A DNA stretch of 64,000 nucleotides from Streptomyces hokutonensis (GTDB taxonomy: Bacteria > Actinomycetota > Actinomycetes > Streptomycetales > Streptomycetaceae): positions 117,001 through 181,000 of the forward strand of contig NZ_BARG01000007.1 of the NCBI RefSeq assembly GCF_000376565.1, in the 5' to 3' direction. The notes beneath the pieces are model-generated. The model was given only the letters and a program-made list of their open reading frames with translations, searched no databases and was not told the origin of the DNA. A program made the position numbers and the translations under genes. This document shows positions 43,641-52,473 of this stretch, one piece after another (position 1 is the first letter of the stretch; every line of letters begins with the position of its first letter).

Positions 43641-44494
43641 GCGCCGAGACCACGCAGGTCACCGCCCTGCTTGATCAGCTCACCGTGCTGGCCGGCCAGC
43701 ACGGTGGCGATGCCCAGGCCGTCGCCCAGCTCAACGATCAGCTCACGCCGACCCTCCTCCGGGCCGAGGCGGTTCGCCTTCAGCTCAAGATCGCCGAGCT
43801 GCTGGACGAGGCGGACTGCCTGGAGTTCAGGGCCAAGCTGCGGGAGGCGGAGCACGAGCTCGATGGACTGTATGAGGTGGCTCTCCATGAGGAGAACCGA
43901 CTCACCAAGGCCGTGAAAGCTGCGATCCAGGCCGAGCGAGACGCCGAGGACGGGGCCCGTGAGGCTGCTGAGAACCACCGCCTGGCCGTCGAGGCGGAGC
44001 GAGTGGGACACAAGCTCTCGGCCACCGAGCAGACCGACCTTCTGATTCGCGCTCGCGCCGCCGCCGACGTCGCCGCCAGGTTCCAGGCCAGCGTGGAGGG
44101 TGCTAGGGCGCACCGCGAGTCCGTGGAGAAGACGCTCGCTGCCGCTCGTGACGACGTGCGGCAGCGGGAGGCCGCGAACGAGGTCGCCCACACCGTGATG
44201 ACGAACCCGCCGAAGGCGCCCACGTCGGCCGCAACGGCTCTTCTCGACGGTTTCCGCCGCCTGACGTGGGGCCAGCAGCTCGACAAGGAGGCCACGGCGG
44301 TCGTCACCGGGCTCGTCCAGGACGCGGCCAAGCTGACGGGGGTCACCCGTTGGACCGAGGTGGCGGCCATCGAGCAGCACGACAAGGCGCGTGCCAACGC
44401 CGCCTTTGAGCGGAACATGCCCGCCAAGGGGCACCCGCTTCGGCCGAGCCACCCCACCTCTCCCGTCTTCGCGGTGAGGCCGGCCAACGGGTGA
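43637..44494 (+). CDS. 285-aa coiled-coil protein
   Basis: Starts at ATG 43637, overlapping the previous stop. Almost entirely helical with long heptad-rich stretches (LRAEAVRLQLKIAELLDEADCLEFRAKLREAEHELDGL, cited by position 55-95, and another near 120-190). No membrane segment or signal peptide. In this operon it could be a structural rod, scaffold or chaperone for the large tail-like protein (inference). Confidence 0.55.
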   Translation: MSAETTQVTALLDQLTVLAGQHGGDAQAVAQLNDQLTPTLLRAEAVRLQLKIAELLDEADCLEFRAKLREAEHELDGLYEVALHEENRLTKAVKAAIQAERDAEDGAREAAENHRLAVEAERVGHKLSATEQTDLLIRARAAADVAARFQASVEGARAHRESVEKTLAAARDDVRQREAANEVAHTVMTNPPKAPTSAATALLDGFRRLTWGQQLDKEATAVVTGLVQDAAKLTGVTRWTEVAAIEQHDKARANAAFERNMPAKGHPLRPSHPTSPVFAVRPANG

Positions 44495-44651
44495 GGACGC
44501 CCGCCGGGTGGAGCCACCATTCAGCTCCGCCCAGCGGGTGCGTGGGCTACGACCCACGCACCGCCGTCCCCATTTCGATCCGTCCTCCCTTCTACGGGAG
44601 TCGGGACGGAGAGGGCACCCTCAGTCGGCCGCACACTTCAGGAGACCACCG

Positions 44652-45098
44652 ATGGCCACCCCTACCACCACGTACCGAGACCGCCTGGTCTGCCACCTGG
44701 CCGAGGTCGCAAACTGGATCCTGGGTGCCGAGCACGACGTCAGCGAGTTCGAGAGGCAGCTTGCCGAGGCCGATCAGCACCTTTCCAACGCCACTCGTCA
44801 GTGCGAGGCTGCCATTGCGAGTGCGCGAGCCATCCTCAACACCGGTCCCGACTCCGTGACGTTCCGCAGTGAGATCGACCGGCAAGTTGCCACCTGTGAG
44901 GCCGCGATGCTGGTACGCATCAACGCGACCAACCTTCACGCCACTCAGCAGTCCCTCGACACGCTCAAGGCGAAGCAGGCGAACGCCAAGACCACTCTGC
45001 TTCAGGCGCAGGCACTCCGACAACGCCTCCAACTGGCAGTGCAGGCAGACGAGTTGCCGTCCGTCACCGACGAGCTCGAAGCGCTGCTGGAGGACTGA
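44652..45098 (+). CDS. 148-aa helical protein
   Basis: Starts at ATG 44652 with AGGAGA upstream. Continuous amphipathic helices (residues about 10-140) with heptad-like spacing, no cysteine cluster. It is separated by 1 bp from the start of the 770-aa gene, so translation of the two is coupled. A tail-fibre chaperone or assembly-protein role would fit the position but is unproven. Confidence 0.55.
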   Translation: MATPTTTYRDRLVCHLAEVANWILGAEHDVSEFERQLAEADQHLSNATRQCEAAIASARAILNTGPDSVTFRSEIDRQVATCEAAMLVRINATNLHATQQSLDTLKAKQANAKTTLLQAQALRQRLQLAVQADELPSVTDELEALLED

Positions 45099-45099
45099 G

Positions 45100-47412
45100 A
45101 TGACGTTCAACCCCCGCCAGCGGGCAGCGCGGAACGGCCTCCCCGGCAATCTCAACGCCACCAACCACGCCGACCAGGTCAACCAGCTCCTGGGCACCCC
45201 GGCGACACAGGTGATCTACCCCGGTTTGCAGGTCCTCGCCCCGAACGGCGCCACGTTCAGCTGGACCGACAGCGCGACCCTCAACGACTTCGACCAGCCC
45301 TTCGTGATGTCGGGCACGGCGGTCGGACGGGTCACCGTCCCGGTCCTGACCCAGGGGGCTGGCTCAGACCTCACGGTCAGCCTGTGCCCGGACGCCGCGG
45401 GCGCGCCCGACCTGTCCGCTCCGCTGGCTCAGACCGTCATGCCTGCCAGCACGCTGACCAACCTCGCCTCTCCGCTCGGTCTGTCCGCTGGCGGCCCGCT
45501 CGTCTCCGTGGACAGCGGGACGCTGCTGTACACCGCGACCGGCACGGGAACGTGGGCGAGCCCGGCAGGTAGCCCGAACGGCGCCCCGGACGCCAGTGGC
45601 ATCGTGACCAGCGGGGACTACTTCATCCTCATCGGCGGCTACGACATCACGGTGAGCGCGGCCACGGACGACGTCACAAGCACCCAGTTCCTGGGAGATG
45701 GGCTGCTTGCTGCCCCGACTCCTCAGCCTTCATTGCCCCTGGCGTGCTTTCGCTCGGCCTGTGCGGTCACCGCCTCCAGCATCGTCGTTGCCGGTGGGCA
45801 GACCGCCGCGTCGACGGGCCTTCTCAGCAACACGTGGGCGACGAGCTGGGACCCGAACACCGGGACTGTTGGCAGCTGGAGCGCTCAGACGGCGCTGCCG
45901 GTGGCCCTTAGCCACTCAGGTGCGGCTACCTGGCCGATCGATGACGGCGTCGACGTGGTGTACGTCATCGGCGGCAGCACCGACGGCTTCTCCTCCGGCG
46001 CGGTGAGCACCGTCTACTACAACACGGTCAACAACGGGCAACTCGGCTCAACGTGGCTGACAGGCCCCAACCTGCCACAAGCGGAGCACTTCATGTTCTC
46101 CGCCGTCATCAACGGCTGGCTCGTCGTCACCGGCGGTGTCCTGAGCAACAGCACCATCACCGGCAACACGTACTACGCCAAGATCCACGATGACGGCTCA
46201 CTCAGTGGCTGGTTCACCGGTCCCACGCTGCCGACCCCGGTGTGGACAGGCATTGGGGCGAACTGGGCACTCTCGACCACCGATGACGCCCTCGTCGTCG
46301 TCGGCGGCACCATGGATGCGGCCAGCACCACGTTCTCGCCGAACATTCAGGTCCTGTCGGTAACCGCTGACGACGGCCCCGGACAGTGGTTCCTCACGAA
46401 CGAGGCCACCCTGAGCGAACAGATCTACCGTGCCAGCTTGTTCACGGAGGGCGACGAGACGGGCAGCCTGGTGCGTCTCTTCAAGAACGGCACATACGTC
46501 TATTACAACTTCGTGCCCGTCCCGCTCGTGTCGGTGCCGCTGCCAGCGACCGGTCTCACCAACGGGGCGACTTATCACGTAGCGCTGCACCAGTCCCCAA
46601 CGCAGGTGCCTTTGGTTGACTACCTGCAGTTTGGCGCGGGCGTCGGTGGCCTCGCCAGCACCTTCGAGTACAGGGCGGTGGGCTCCAGCGGCGCCTGGTC
46701 CGCCGACGCGTCTCGGTCGGTCCTGATCTCGGTGTACGACAACACCCCGAACGGAGGCCAGCCGCTTCACCTGTGGCAGGACCCGGACAGCTCCAAGCTC
46801 GCGGCCGCCAGCTCCACGTTCGTCAACGACTGGTACGGCCGTCTGGTTGGCTACTGCGAGGGGATCCTCTCGCCCAACGACGCGCTGAACTCGAACCCGA
46901 CGTTCGTCACCGGCACCTCACCGTGGGTGGCGACGAACTGCACGCTCACCCAGTCGAACGCGCAGGTTCACGGCGGCCTCACCGAGTCGGGCCTCATCAC
47001 GCCGAACGGCACCTCAGCCACGGTGTACGCCTCGTCGGAGCTCATCCGCGTGACGCCCGGTCAGTGGTACGAGGCTCAGGGCTGGCTCTACTCGCCCCCT
47101 GGCTGGTCGAACGTGTCGCTGAGCGTGAACTGGTTCGACGGCAACCAGGTCTACCTGGACACGTCGTACAGCATCGTTTCCCTCACAGCGGCCACCTGGA
47201 CCCAGCAGGTCAACAGCTTCCAGGCGCCGAACGGAGCCACGTACGCGACGCTGGTGCCAACCGAGGGCGGAACGCCGAGCACCGCGAGGACGCTGTTCCT
47301 GTCGAACCTCACACTCACCGACGCCGACCCGAGCGTGCTCGCCAGCGTCGCGCAGATGACCTACCCGGACAGCGAGCCGTGGGCGCCAACGGGTCTCACG
47401 CAACTGAACTGA
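45100..47412 (+). CDS. 770-aa tail/receptor-binding-like protein: beta-propeller plus carbohydrate-binding domain
   Basis: Starts at ATG 45100, directly after the previous stop. There is no signal peptide. The N-terminal 60 residues (NLNATNHADQVNQLLGTPATQVIYPG) resemble openings of actinophage minor tail proteins. Residues about 215-460 hold four or five kelch-like propeller blades (VIGGSTDGFSSGAVSTVYYN, VVTGGVLSNSTITGNTYYAKI, VVVGGTMDAASTTFSPNIQVL). The C-terminal 180 residues form a beta-jelly-roll like CBM4/9 (VTPGQWYEAQGWLYSPPGW). A virion or phage-like receptor-binding role is inferred; no other tail genes are present. Confidence 0.7.
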   Translation: MTFNPRQRAARNGLPGNLNATNHADQVNQLLGTPATQVIYPGLQVLAPNGATFSWTDSATLNDFDQPFVMSGTAVGRVTVPVLTQGAGSDLTVSLCPDAAGAPDLSAPLAQTVMPASTLTNLASPLGLSAGGPLVSVDSGTLLYTATGTGTWASPAGSPNGAPDASGIVTSGDYFILIGGYDITVSAATDDVTSTQFLGDGLLAAPTPQPSLPLACFRSACAVTASSIVVAGGQTAASTGLLSNTWATSWDPNTGTVGSWSAQTALPVALSHSGAATWPIDDGVDVVYVIGGSTDGFSSGAVSTVYYNTVNNGQLGSTWLTGPNLPQAEHFMFSAVINGWLVVTGGVLSNSTITGNTYYAKIHDDGSLSGWFTGPTLPTPVWTGIGANWALSTTDDALVVVGGTMDAASTTFSPNIQVLSVTADDGPGQWFLTNEATLSEQIYRASLFTEGDETGSLVRLFKNGTYVYYNFVPVPLVSVPLPATGLTNGATYHVALHQSPTQVPLVDYLQFGAGVGGLASTFEYRAVGSSGAWSADASRSVLISVYDNTPNGGQPLHLWQDPDSSKLAAASSTFVNDWYGRLVGYCEGILSPNDALNSNPTFVTGTSPWVATNCTLTQSNAQVHGGLTESGLITPNGTSATVYASSELIRVTPGQWYEAQGWLYSPPGWSNVSLSVNWFDGNQVYLDTSYSIVSLTAATWTQQVNSFQAPNGATYATLVPTEGGTPSTARTLFLSNLTLTDADPSVLASVAQMTYPDSEPWAPTGLTQLN

Positions 47413-47431
47413 CGGCCCGCCAAGTCCCCTC

Positions 47432-47456
47432 TCAGGCCCGCTTCTGGCGGGCCTGA
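47432..47456 (+). terminator. hairpin after the tail-like gene
   Basis: Ten-base arms TCAGGCCCGC (47432-47441) and GCGGGCCTGA (47447-47456) with a 5-nt loop, 20 bp after the stop. No T-run, as is common in Streptomyces. Confidence 0.6.
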
Positions 47457-47670
47457 CTGGTTCTCAGGGCGCGGCCGGCCGCAGCCGCTCGCCGTCACTC
47501 AACCCCCTTCGCGGGCTGCTCCTGCCCTTGGCGGGTCGAGTGTTCGAGGCGTGGCGCGACCGGCTTGCCGCCACGCTCAACGGCGAGTGCCGCCGGTACG
47601 GCGCGGTCGAGGACAGCCCCGCGTCAAGAAGACGATGATGCCGGGCTCGGTGGTGGCCGCCCCGCCGCGG

Positions 47671-47850
47671 ATGAGGCACCGTCAGGGGTGTGCGTGCACG
47701 GACGAGGCGATGGATGCTATGAAGTTGGCGTGCTCGCCGTTCGACACTATTGAGGAACCCGACCTGTCGGACGAGCTCCTGAGGCAGCTCGGAGCGTGGG
47801 TCGGGAAGTTCCACCAGTCGCGCATGGCGGATTTGGCCGGCCAGGACTGA
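47671..47850 (+). CDS. possible 59-aa small protein
   Basis: Frame from ATG 47671: MRHRQGCACTDEAMDAMKLAC, then a helix with LRQLGAWVGKFHQ. No clear ribosome site; coding status doubtful. The flanking 47457-47670 and 47851-48050 show no other gene. Confidence 0.25.
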   Translation: MRHRQGCACTDEAMDAMKLACSPFDTIEEPDLSDELLRQLGAWVGKFHQSRMADLAGQD

Positions 47851-48050
47851 GTCCCAAGCATCGCAGGGGCCCCACGGGCGGGTCCCGACTGCCTCTCGGG
47901 GCAGCTGAGTGCCCGTCTGAGGCCCTTCGCCCGGGCGCAGGGGTTTCTCCTGGTTGGCCAGCCAGACCGGATGCCTGAGACCCAGCTTGAAGTCGGCATA
48001 TGAGCGGAAACCGTGTGCGATGAGACGCGTGGGGCTGTCATCCTCTGGGG

Positions 48051-49319
48051 ATGCATCCGCTGTTTCAGGTTCCGTCCACCGAGGTCACGTTGCCCTTGGT
48101 GGAGGACTTCATCAACTTGAAGATCCGAGAGAGTCTCACAGTCGAGTACAAGCGCGCCGGTGACAAGCCGATCGAGGCGGTAGCGGCGCTCGCGAACACC
48201 TACGGTGGCCTGCTCTTCGTGGGCGTTGCCGAGGGAGACAAGGGCGTCCCCTCCGAGATTACGGGAGTCCCTCTCGGCGAGAAGGAGAGGCTCGTCAACC
48301 AGATGGGCACGAGCTTCGACCCGCCCTGGTCGCCCGAGGTGATCGAGGTGCCCTGCAACGAGCAGGGTGACAAGGTCGTCTTGGTGGTCCGCATCGACCG
48401 AGCGACCGTCCCGCGGCCGATCGTCCTCAACGGCTCGATCTTCGTGCGCCTCGACGCTCGGAATGAGAAGGCGAACCGGCAGATGATGCGGATGCTGCTG
48501 GACGACCCGAACTCGCAGCCGGAGCCCCGGCCGTCGGCGGCGACGCGGAGCCTCTATCGTCACGAATCTCTCTTCGTGAACGTGGGCAACAACCCAGATG
48601 TTGCCTTGCGAGCGTCGAGTGCGTTGCCCCTGTGGCAGGGGCGGGAACGGACGCGGTTCCCGAGCGGGCTGGCGGGGAAGGTCACCGAGGCCTTGCAGGA
48701 CACAGGCGCGCACCTGTTGCTGGGCAGACTGGGGCTCGCGCTCGTGGATGGCGGACAGGTCACCTTGACGTCATGGCAGCTCCTCGCCGCCACGAGCCGA
48801 CGGGTGAAGCTGCGGATATCCACCAGCGGTGCGGACGGGTCTGCGCCCTCGCGACCTGGCGCGCAACTGGTCTGCACCGTCTCCCTGACCGGTGATGAGC
48901 CCGCATCGGAACTTGAGGTTCTGCTCGACAGCGCCGTGTGGCTTCCGTCCGGCGTTCCACTTGGACTCGACCTCTTCCTCAAGGTGTTCGATGAGAGCGT
49001 TCCGATCGTGGCGAACACGCTGCTGCCGGTGATTGCGGAGGCAACGATTGGGATCAACGCGATGCCGGTTCCGCTGACCGAGATTCATGTCGCGTCGAGA
49101 ACCCGACGTGATAATCACGGAGACGCGGTCCGGCCCAGCCTGGACGAGTTCGTTTCACTGGGGTCGCTGGGTGAGCGGGTCGGCAGCCAGGGCATCAGTC
49201 ACGGTGGCGAGACGCTGCTGCGCAGTCTGGTGGACCCCCCGCGGTGGGACGAAGCCGTGCGAGAGGCGCTGGTCACCATGGCGATGGACTGGGGCTTTCC
49301 CGACCCCAAGTTTCCCTGA
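48051..49319 (+). CDS. Schlafen/AlbA_2-domain protein
   Basis: This 422-aa protein starts at ATG 48051. Residues about 20-140 match the AlbA_2 (AAA_4/Schlafen) fold: ESLTVEYKRA, then AALANTYGGLLFVGV, then VLVVRIDRATVPRPIVLNGSIFVRLDARN. The acidic/Lys residues proposed for nucleic-acid cleavage or binding (E, K in EYKRA) are present. The second half is beta-rich and unassigned. Family members include tRNA-cutting Schlafens and accessory defence proteins. Confidence 0.75.
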   Translation: MHPLFQVPSTEVTLPLVEDFINLKIRESLTVEYKRAGDKPIEAVAALANTYGGLLFVGVAEGDKGVPSEITGVPLGEKERLVNQMGTSFDPPWSPEVIEVPCNEQGDKVVLVVRIDRATVPRPIVLNGSIFVRLDARNEKANRQMMRMLLDDPNSQPEPRPSAATRSLYRHESLFVNVGNNPDVALRASSALPLWQGRERTRFPSGLAGKVTEALQDTGAHLLLGRLGLALVDGGQVTLTSWQLLAATSRRVKLRISTSGADGSAPSRPGAQLVCTVSLTGDEPASELEVLLDSAVWLPSGVPLGLDLFLKVFDESVPIVANTLLPVIAEATIGINAMPVPLTEIHVASRTRRDNHGDAVRPSLDEFVSLGSLGERVGSQGISHGGETLLRSLVDPPRWDEAVREALVTMAMDWGFPDPKFP

Positions 49320-49407
49320 CTGCCGCCCAGCGACCGAGGCGAGGGATGGGAAACGACGACCGGCCGGCCTCCGGGTGGAAGGACGGCCAGTGTCGTGTTC
49401 GGTGAGG

Positions 49408-49920
49408 CTACGCCCCCGGTCCCACCAGGCAGCGGTATTCGTTGGCGGTGTCGGCGTCCACGAGCGTGCCCTCAATGCTTCTGAGAGAAGTCAAGGGCAC
49501 GGGCACGTCCATGCCCGTCACGTAGATGGTCTTGCCGCCGCTCGTGTCGGCGTACCAGGTCTTGTCGTAGGCCTTGCCCGTCGTGGTGGTCGCCGTCAGC
49601 TCCACCGTCCCGGCTCGGGAGGCGAACACCGCCCAGCCCGCGGTGCCGTGTGCCCCCGCCCGGTAGCGGAGGACGCAGTTGGAGGACCCGTCGCCCTGGT
49701 GGTCGAGGCGCGGCAGGTCACTCGGCTGCGCGCTGGGTGTCGGCTTGGCCGCCGCCGCGCGGGTGGCGGACGGCGACGGGGACGCGTGCCGCGTCTCGTG
49801 ACGGGCGGCGCTGACCTTGCCGTCGCCGCCGTCCGGCTTGGCCACCTGGGAGTAGATGGCGCTGCCCACGCAAAAGGCCACGACGCCCGCGATGGTGGCC
49901 GTCTTCCGGTTGAGTCTCAC
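49408..49920 (-). CDS. membrane-anchored extracytoplasmic protein
   Basis: This 170-aa protein starts at GTG 49920 (VRLNRKTATIAGVV). One N-terminal helix (ATIAGVVAFCVGSAIYS) is followed by a Ser/Pro/Thr linker and a compact C-terminal domain with two Cys (SNCVLRYRAGAHG and EYRCLVG). It is coupled by a GTGA overlap to the 102-aa gene upstream. Probably exported; function unknown. Confidence 0.6.
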   Translation of the reverse strand: MRLNRKTATIAGVVAFCVGSAIYSQVAKPDGGDGKVSAARHETRHASPSPSATRAAAAKPTPSAQPSDLPRLDHQGDGSSNCVLRYRAGAHGTAGWAVFASRAGTVELTATTTTGKAYDKTWYADTSGGKTIYVTGMDVPVPLTSLRSIEGTLVDADTANEYRCLVGPGA

Positions 49921-50225
49921 GCTTTTCCGTTCTTCTCGCGTTGGGCTGGAGCGTGCCACAGCCGCCGCCAGGTCTGGTAGAGGTGCTGAGCGTGCGGGCA
50001 GGTGCCGTCCGCCCAGCCGTCCGCGTTCACGGCCTTGCAGGCTCGACACCCGGAGGCGTGGGTGACCAGGTGGCGGTAGGCGGCCTGCGCGGGCGTCTCG
50101 CCGGGGAGGTCCTCGGTGGGGACGTCGTTGCCGTTCTCGTCGTGGACGAGAACGCGCTGCTGGTACGGCGGACCTGATGGGCGGTCACGCCACTGCCTCT
50201 CAACCCGCGTTCCCACGGCTCTCAC
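49917..50225 (-). CDS. 102-aa zinc-knuckle-like protein
   Basis: Starts at GTG 50225. Contains a C-x2-C pair plus His/Cys (ASGCRACKAVNADGWADGTCPHAQHL), likely a zinc site. It overlaps the DUF6415 gene by 26 bp at its start and the next gene by GTGA. Such small proteins are common beside DUF6415 in Streptomyces; role unknown. Confidence 0.55.
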   Translation of the reverse strand: MRAVGTRVERQWRDRPSGPPYQQRVLVHDENGNDVPTEDLPGETPAQAAYRHLVTHASGCRACKAVNADGWADGTCPHAQHLYQTWRRLWHAPAQREKNGKA

Positions 50226-50598
50226 CCCCGCCGAGGTTCTCGTAGTGGTCGCAGAGGGCGAGGACGGAGCGGGCGAGCCGCCGCGCCGACGCCACGCGGA
50301 CGGCGAGGGTGCCCCCGTCGCCGAGGCGGAGTCGCATCCGGGCCTCGCCGCAGCAGGCGAGGGCGCAGGCGCGCGGCACGTCGTCCTCGGGGAGGGCCCA
50401 GGCGAGGGTCTCGACGTCCGGCACGGCGACCACGATGTGGCCGCGGAGCCGCGCGGTGAGCGTGCTCAGTTCGTCGGCGGCGGGCGGCTCGGCGTCCTCG
50501 GTGAGCAGGCGGCGCGCGCCGTCGCGCATGACCTGGACGTCGAGCGGCCGGCGGTCCGGCTCTTCAGTGGTGGGTGGGCGGGCGGTACGTTGCCCCAT
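50200..50598 (-). CDS. DUF6415 family protein
   Basis: This 132-aa protein starts at ATG 50598, with AGGAGCG upstream. The DUF6415 pattern is clear: LTARLRGHIVVAVPDVETLAWALPEDDVPRACALACCGEAR then ARRLARSVLALCDHYENLGG. The family is common in Streptomyces and is not functionally defined. Confidence 0.75.
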   Translation of the reverse strand: MGQRTARPPTTEEPDRRPLDVQVMRDGARRLLTEDAEPPAADELSTLTARLRGHIVVAVPDVETLAWALPEDDVPRACALACCGEARMRLRLGDGGTLAVRVASARRLARSVLALCDHYENLGGGESRGNAG

Positions 50599-50834
50599 GT
50601 TGGCGCTCCTTTGCAGCGTCGGCCACGCCCCCGGAGGTCTAGTCCACCTCGCGGGGGTCTCCCCTTAGAACTGCCGAGGCTAGAACCCGCCCCCTGATCA
50701 AAGCCAGGCGTGTGCAGAAGTGTGCAACCCACCTCACCCGGCGGGAGGTGGACGGGTCACCACGGGTTGACCGGGCTCACACCTGGGGGAGAATAGACCG
50801 CAAAAATCTGCACACCGAGAGAGCGGAGAACGCC

Positions 50835-51095
50835 GTGACGCTACGGTTCATCGGGATCGACCCGAACACCGGTGACGACGAGAGCCCCACCGTGTGGGTC
50901 GACCAGGAGAAGGGGGAGCTCGTCTTCCAGGGGTGGAAGCCGGGCACGGAACTGGAGGCGGAGTGCGCCGCGTTCGAGGTGCCCGGCCACGGCAGGGGCG
51001 TCCCGGAGGGGGAGGCCGTGGTGCGCATCCCGGCCAGGATGGTCGGCATGATCAGGGAGGCGTGTGATGTCGTCGAGCGTGCCGCCGTTCGCTGA
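50835..51095 (+). CDS. 86-aa protein of the DUF6879/Scr1 module
   Basis: Starts at GTG 50835 (VTLRFIGIDPNTG); a longer frame from 50712 lacks a site. This short family, LRFIGIDPNTGDDESPTVWVD then RIPARMVGMIREACD, regularly precedes DUF6879 and Scr1-type regulator genes in Streptomyces. It overlaps the DUF6879 gene by 29 bp (51067-51095). Confidence 0.65.
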   Translation: MTLRFIGIDPNTGDDESPTVWVDQEKGELVFQGWKPGTELEAECAAFEVPGHGRGVPEGEAVVRIPARMVGMIREACDVVERAAVR

Positions 51096-51594
51096 GCTCC
51101 TCGCGGGCTGCGAGCGGTCCGCCGTTCACCTGGAGATGCGCGACGTCTACGCCGTCACCAGCGAGGCCGAGCGGTTCGCGGCCTGGCGCGACGGGCACCG
51201 GCTCAACCCGGCTGACCGCGCGTCCTGGTGGCGGCCGTGGCTCAGCCTGGTCGAGGAGACGGTCGCCCGCGGGGTCGAGGTGCGCCGGGCCCGCGTCGTC
51301 TCCGAGCCGGTGAGCGAGTACATCCGCTACGAGCACTCGTTCACCTTCACCAACGTGGCCGCCGGGGAGCAGGTGCGCTGGCTGCCCCGCCGCCGGGCCT
51401 CGGACCTCGCGCTGCCCGGCAACGACTTCTGGCTCCTCGACGGCCGCCTGATCCGCTGGAACCACTTCACCGGTGACGGCGGCTCAGCGGGCCAGGAGCT
51501 GAGCGACGACCCGGCGTCTGCGAAGCTGTGCGCCGAGGCGTTTGAGGCCGTCTGGGGCCGCGCCACGCCACACGACCGGTACGAGATCCGCTAA
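51067..51594 (+). CDS. DUF6879 family protein
   Basis: This 175-aa protein starts at ATG 51067. The DUF6879 core is visible: CERSAVHLEMRDVYAV, EYIRYEHSFTFTNVAAGEQVRWLPRRRASDLALPGNDFWLLDG. It usually pairs with an Scr1-type HTH regulator in toxin-antitoxin-like modules. Separated by 24 bp from that regulator here. No DUF397 gene follows. Confidence 0.75.
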   Translation: MSSSVPPFAELLAGCERSAVHLEMRDVYAVTSEAERFAAWRDGHRLNPADRASWWRPWLSLVEETVARGVEVRRARVVSEPVSEYIRYEHSFTFTNVAAGEQVRWLPRRRASDLALPGNDFWLLDGRLIRWNHFTGDGGSAGQELSDDPASAKLCAEAFEAVWGRATPHDRYEIR

Positions 51595-51618
51595 GAGCAA
51601 GGAACGTCAGGCCCGTTG

Positions 51619-52473
51619 ATGTCCGTCTCCCCGTCCTCCTCTGCCCAGGCCGCGCGCGAGGCCGTCGCCCGGCGCCTGCGCGACCTCCGCCGGGAGGCGG
51701 GGCTGACGGTCAAGGAACTGGCGGCGGCGTGCGGCTGGCACCACGCGAAGACCTCCCGGGTGGAGAACGCCCTCACCGCCCCGTCCGCCCGGGACATCCG
51801 CGCCTGGTGCGAGGCGACCGGGGCGGTCGGCCAGGCGCAGGACCTCATCGTCCAGTCCCTCAACGCCGAGTCGATGTACCGGGAGTGGCGCCACCAGATC
51901 CGGAACGGCCTCAGGCAGCTCCAGGAGGGCTCGGCGCGGCTGTTCGAGGACACCGAGCTGTTCAGGGTCTACTCCGCCACGCTCGTTCCCGGGCTGCTCC
52001 AGACGGAGGGGTACGCCGCGGGTGTCCTGGCCAGCGCCGCCCGGTTCCGGGACGTGCCCGTGGACGACAGCGCGGCGGCGGCGCGGGCCAGGGTGGAGCG
52101 CTCCCGCGTGCTGTACGAGCCGGGGCGCCGGTTCGTGCTCGTCATGGAGGAGGGCGTCCTCCGCTGCCGGATGGCGGACGAGGACGCCATGGCGGCCCAA
52201 CTCGGCTTCCTGCTCACCGCCGGGGCGCTGCCCGCGGTGTCCCTGGGGATCATCCCGATGACGGCCACGGAGCGTGCCCAGTGGCCGAGGGAGACCTTCC
52301 ACGTCTACGACGACAAGCTGGTGTCGGTGGAGCTCGTGTCGGCGCGGGTGCGGATCAACCAGCCGTCGGAGATCGCCCTCTACCTCAAGGCCTTCGAGGA
52401 GCTCCGGGCCTCGGCCGTGTACGGGGCGGAGGCCCGAGATCTGGTCCTCCGGGCGATCGAGGCGCTGCGGTAG
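51619..52473 (+). CDS. Scr1-type helix-turn-helix regulator with DUF5753 domain
   Basis: This 284-aa protein starts at ATG 51619. N-terminal XRE HTH (LRREAGLTVKELAAACGWHHAKTSRVENALTAPS), then a DUF5753 domain (ATLVPGLLQTEGYAAGVL, RARVERSRVLYEPGRRFVLVMEEGVLRCRM, QLGFLL). This is the actinobacterial Scr1 antitoxin-like regulator. It likely controls the adjacent DUF6879 pair. Confidence 0.85.
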   Translation: MSVSPSSSAQAAREAVARRLRDLRREAGLTVKELAAACGWHHAKTSRVENALTAPSARDIRAWCEATGAVGQAQDLIVQSLNAESMYREWRHQIRNGLRQLQEGSARLFEDTELFRVYSATLVPGLLQTEGYAAGVLASAARFRDVPVDDSAAAARARVERSRVLYEPGRRFVLVMEEGVLRCRMADEDAMAAQLGFLLTAGALPAVSLGIIPMTATERAQWPRETFHVYDDKLVSVELVSARVRINQPSEIALYLKAFEELRASAVYGAEARDLVLRAIEALR

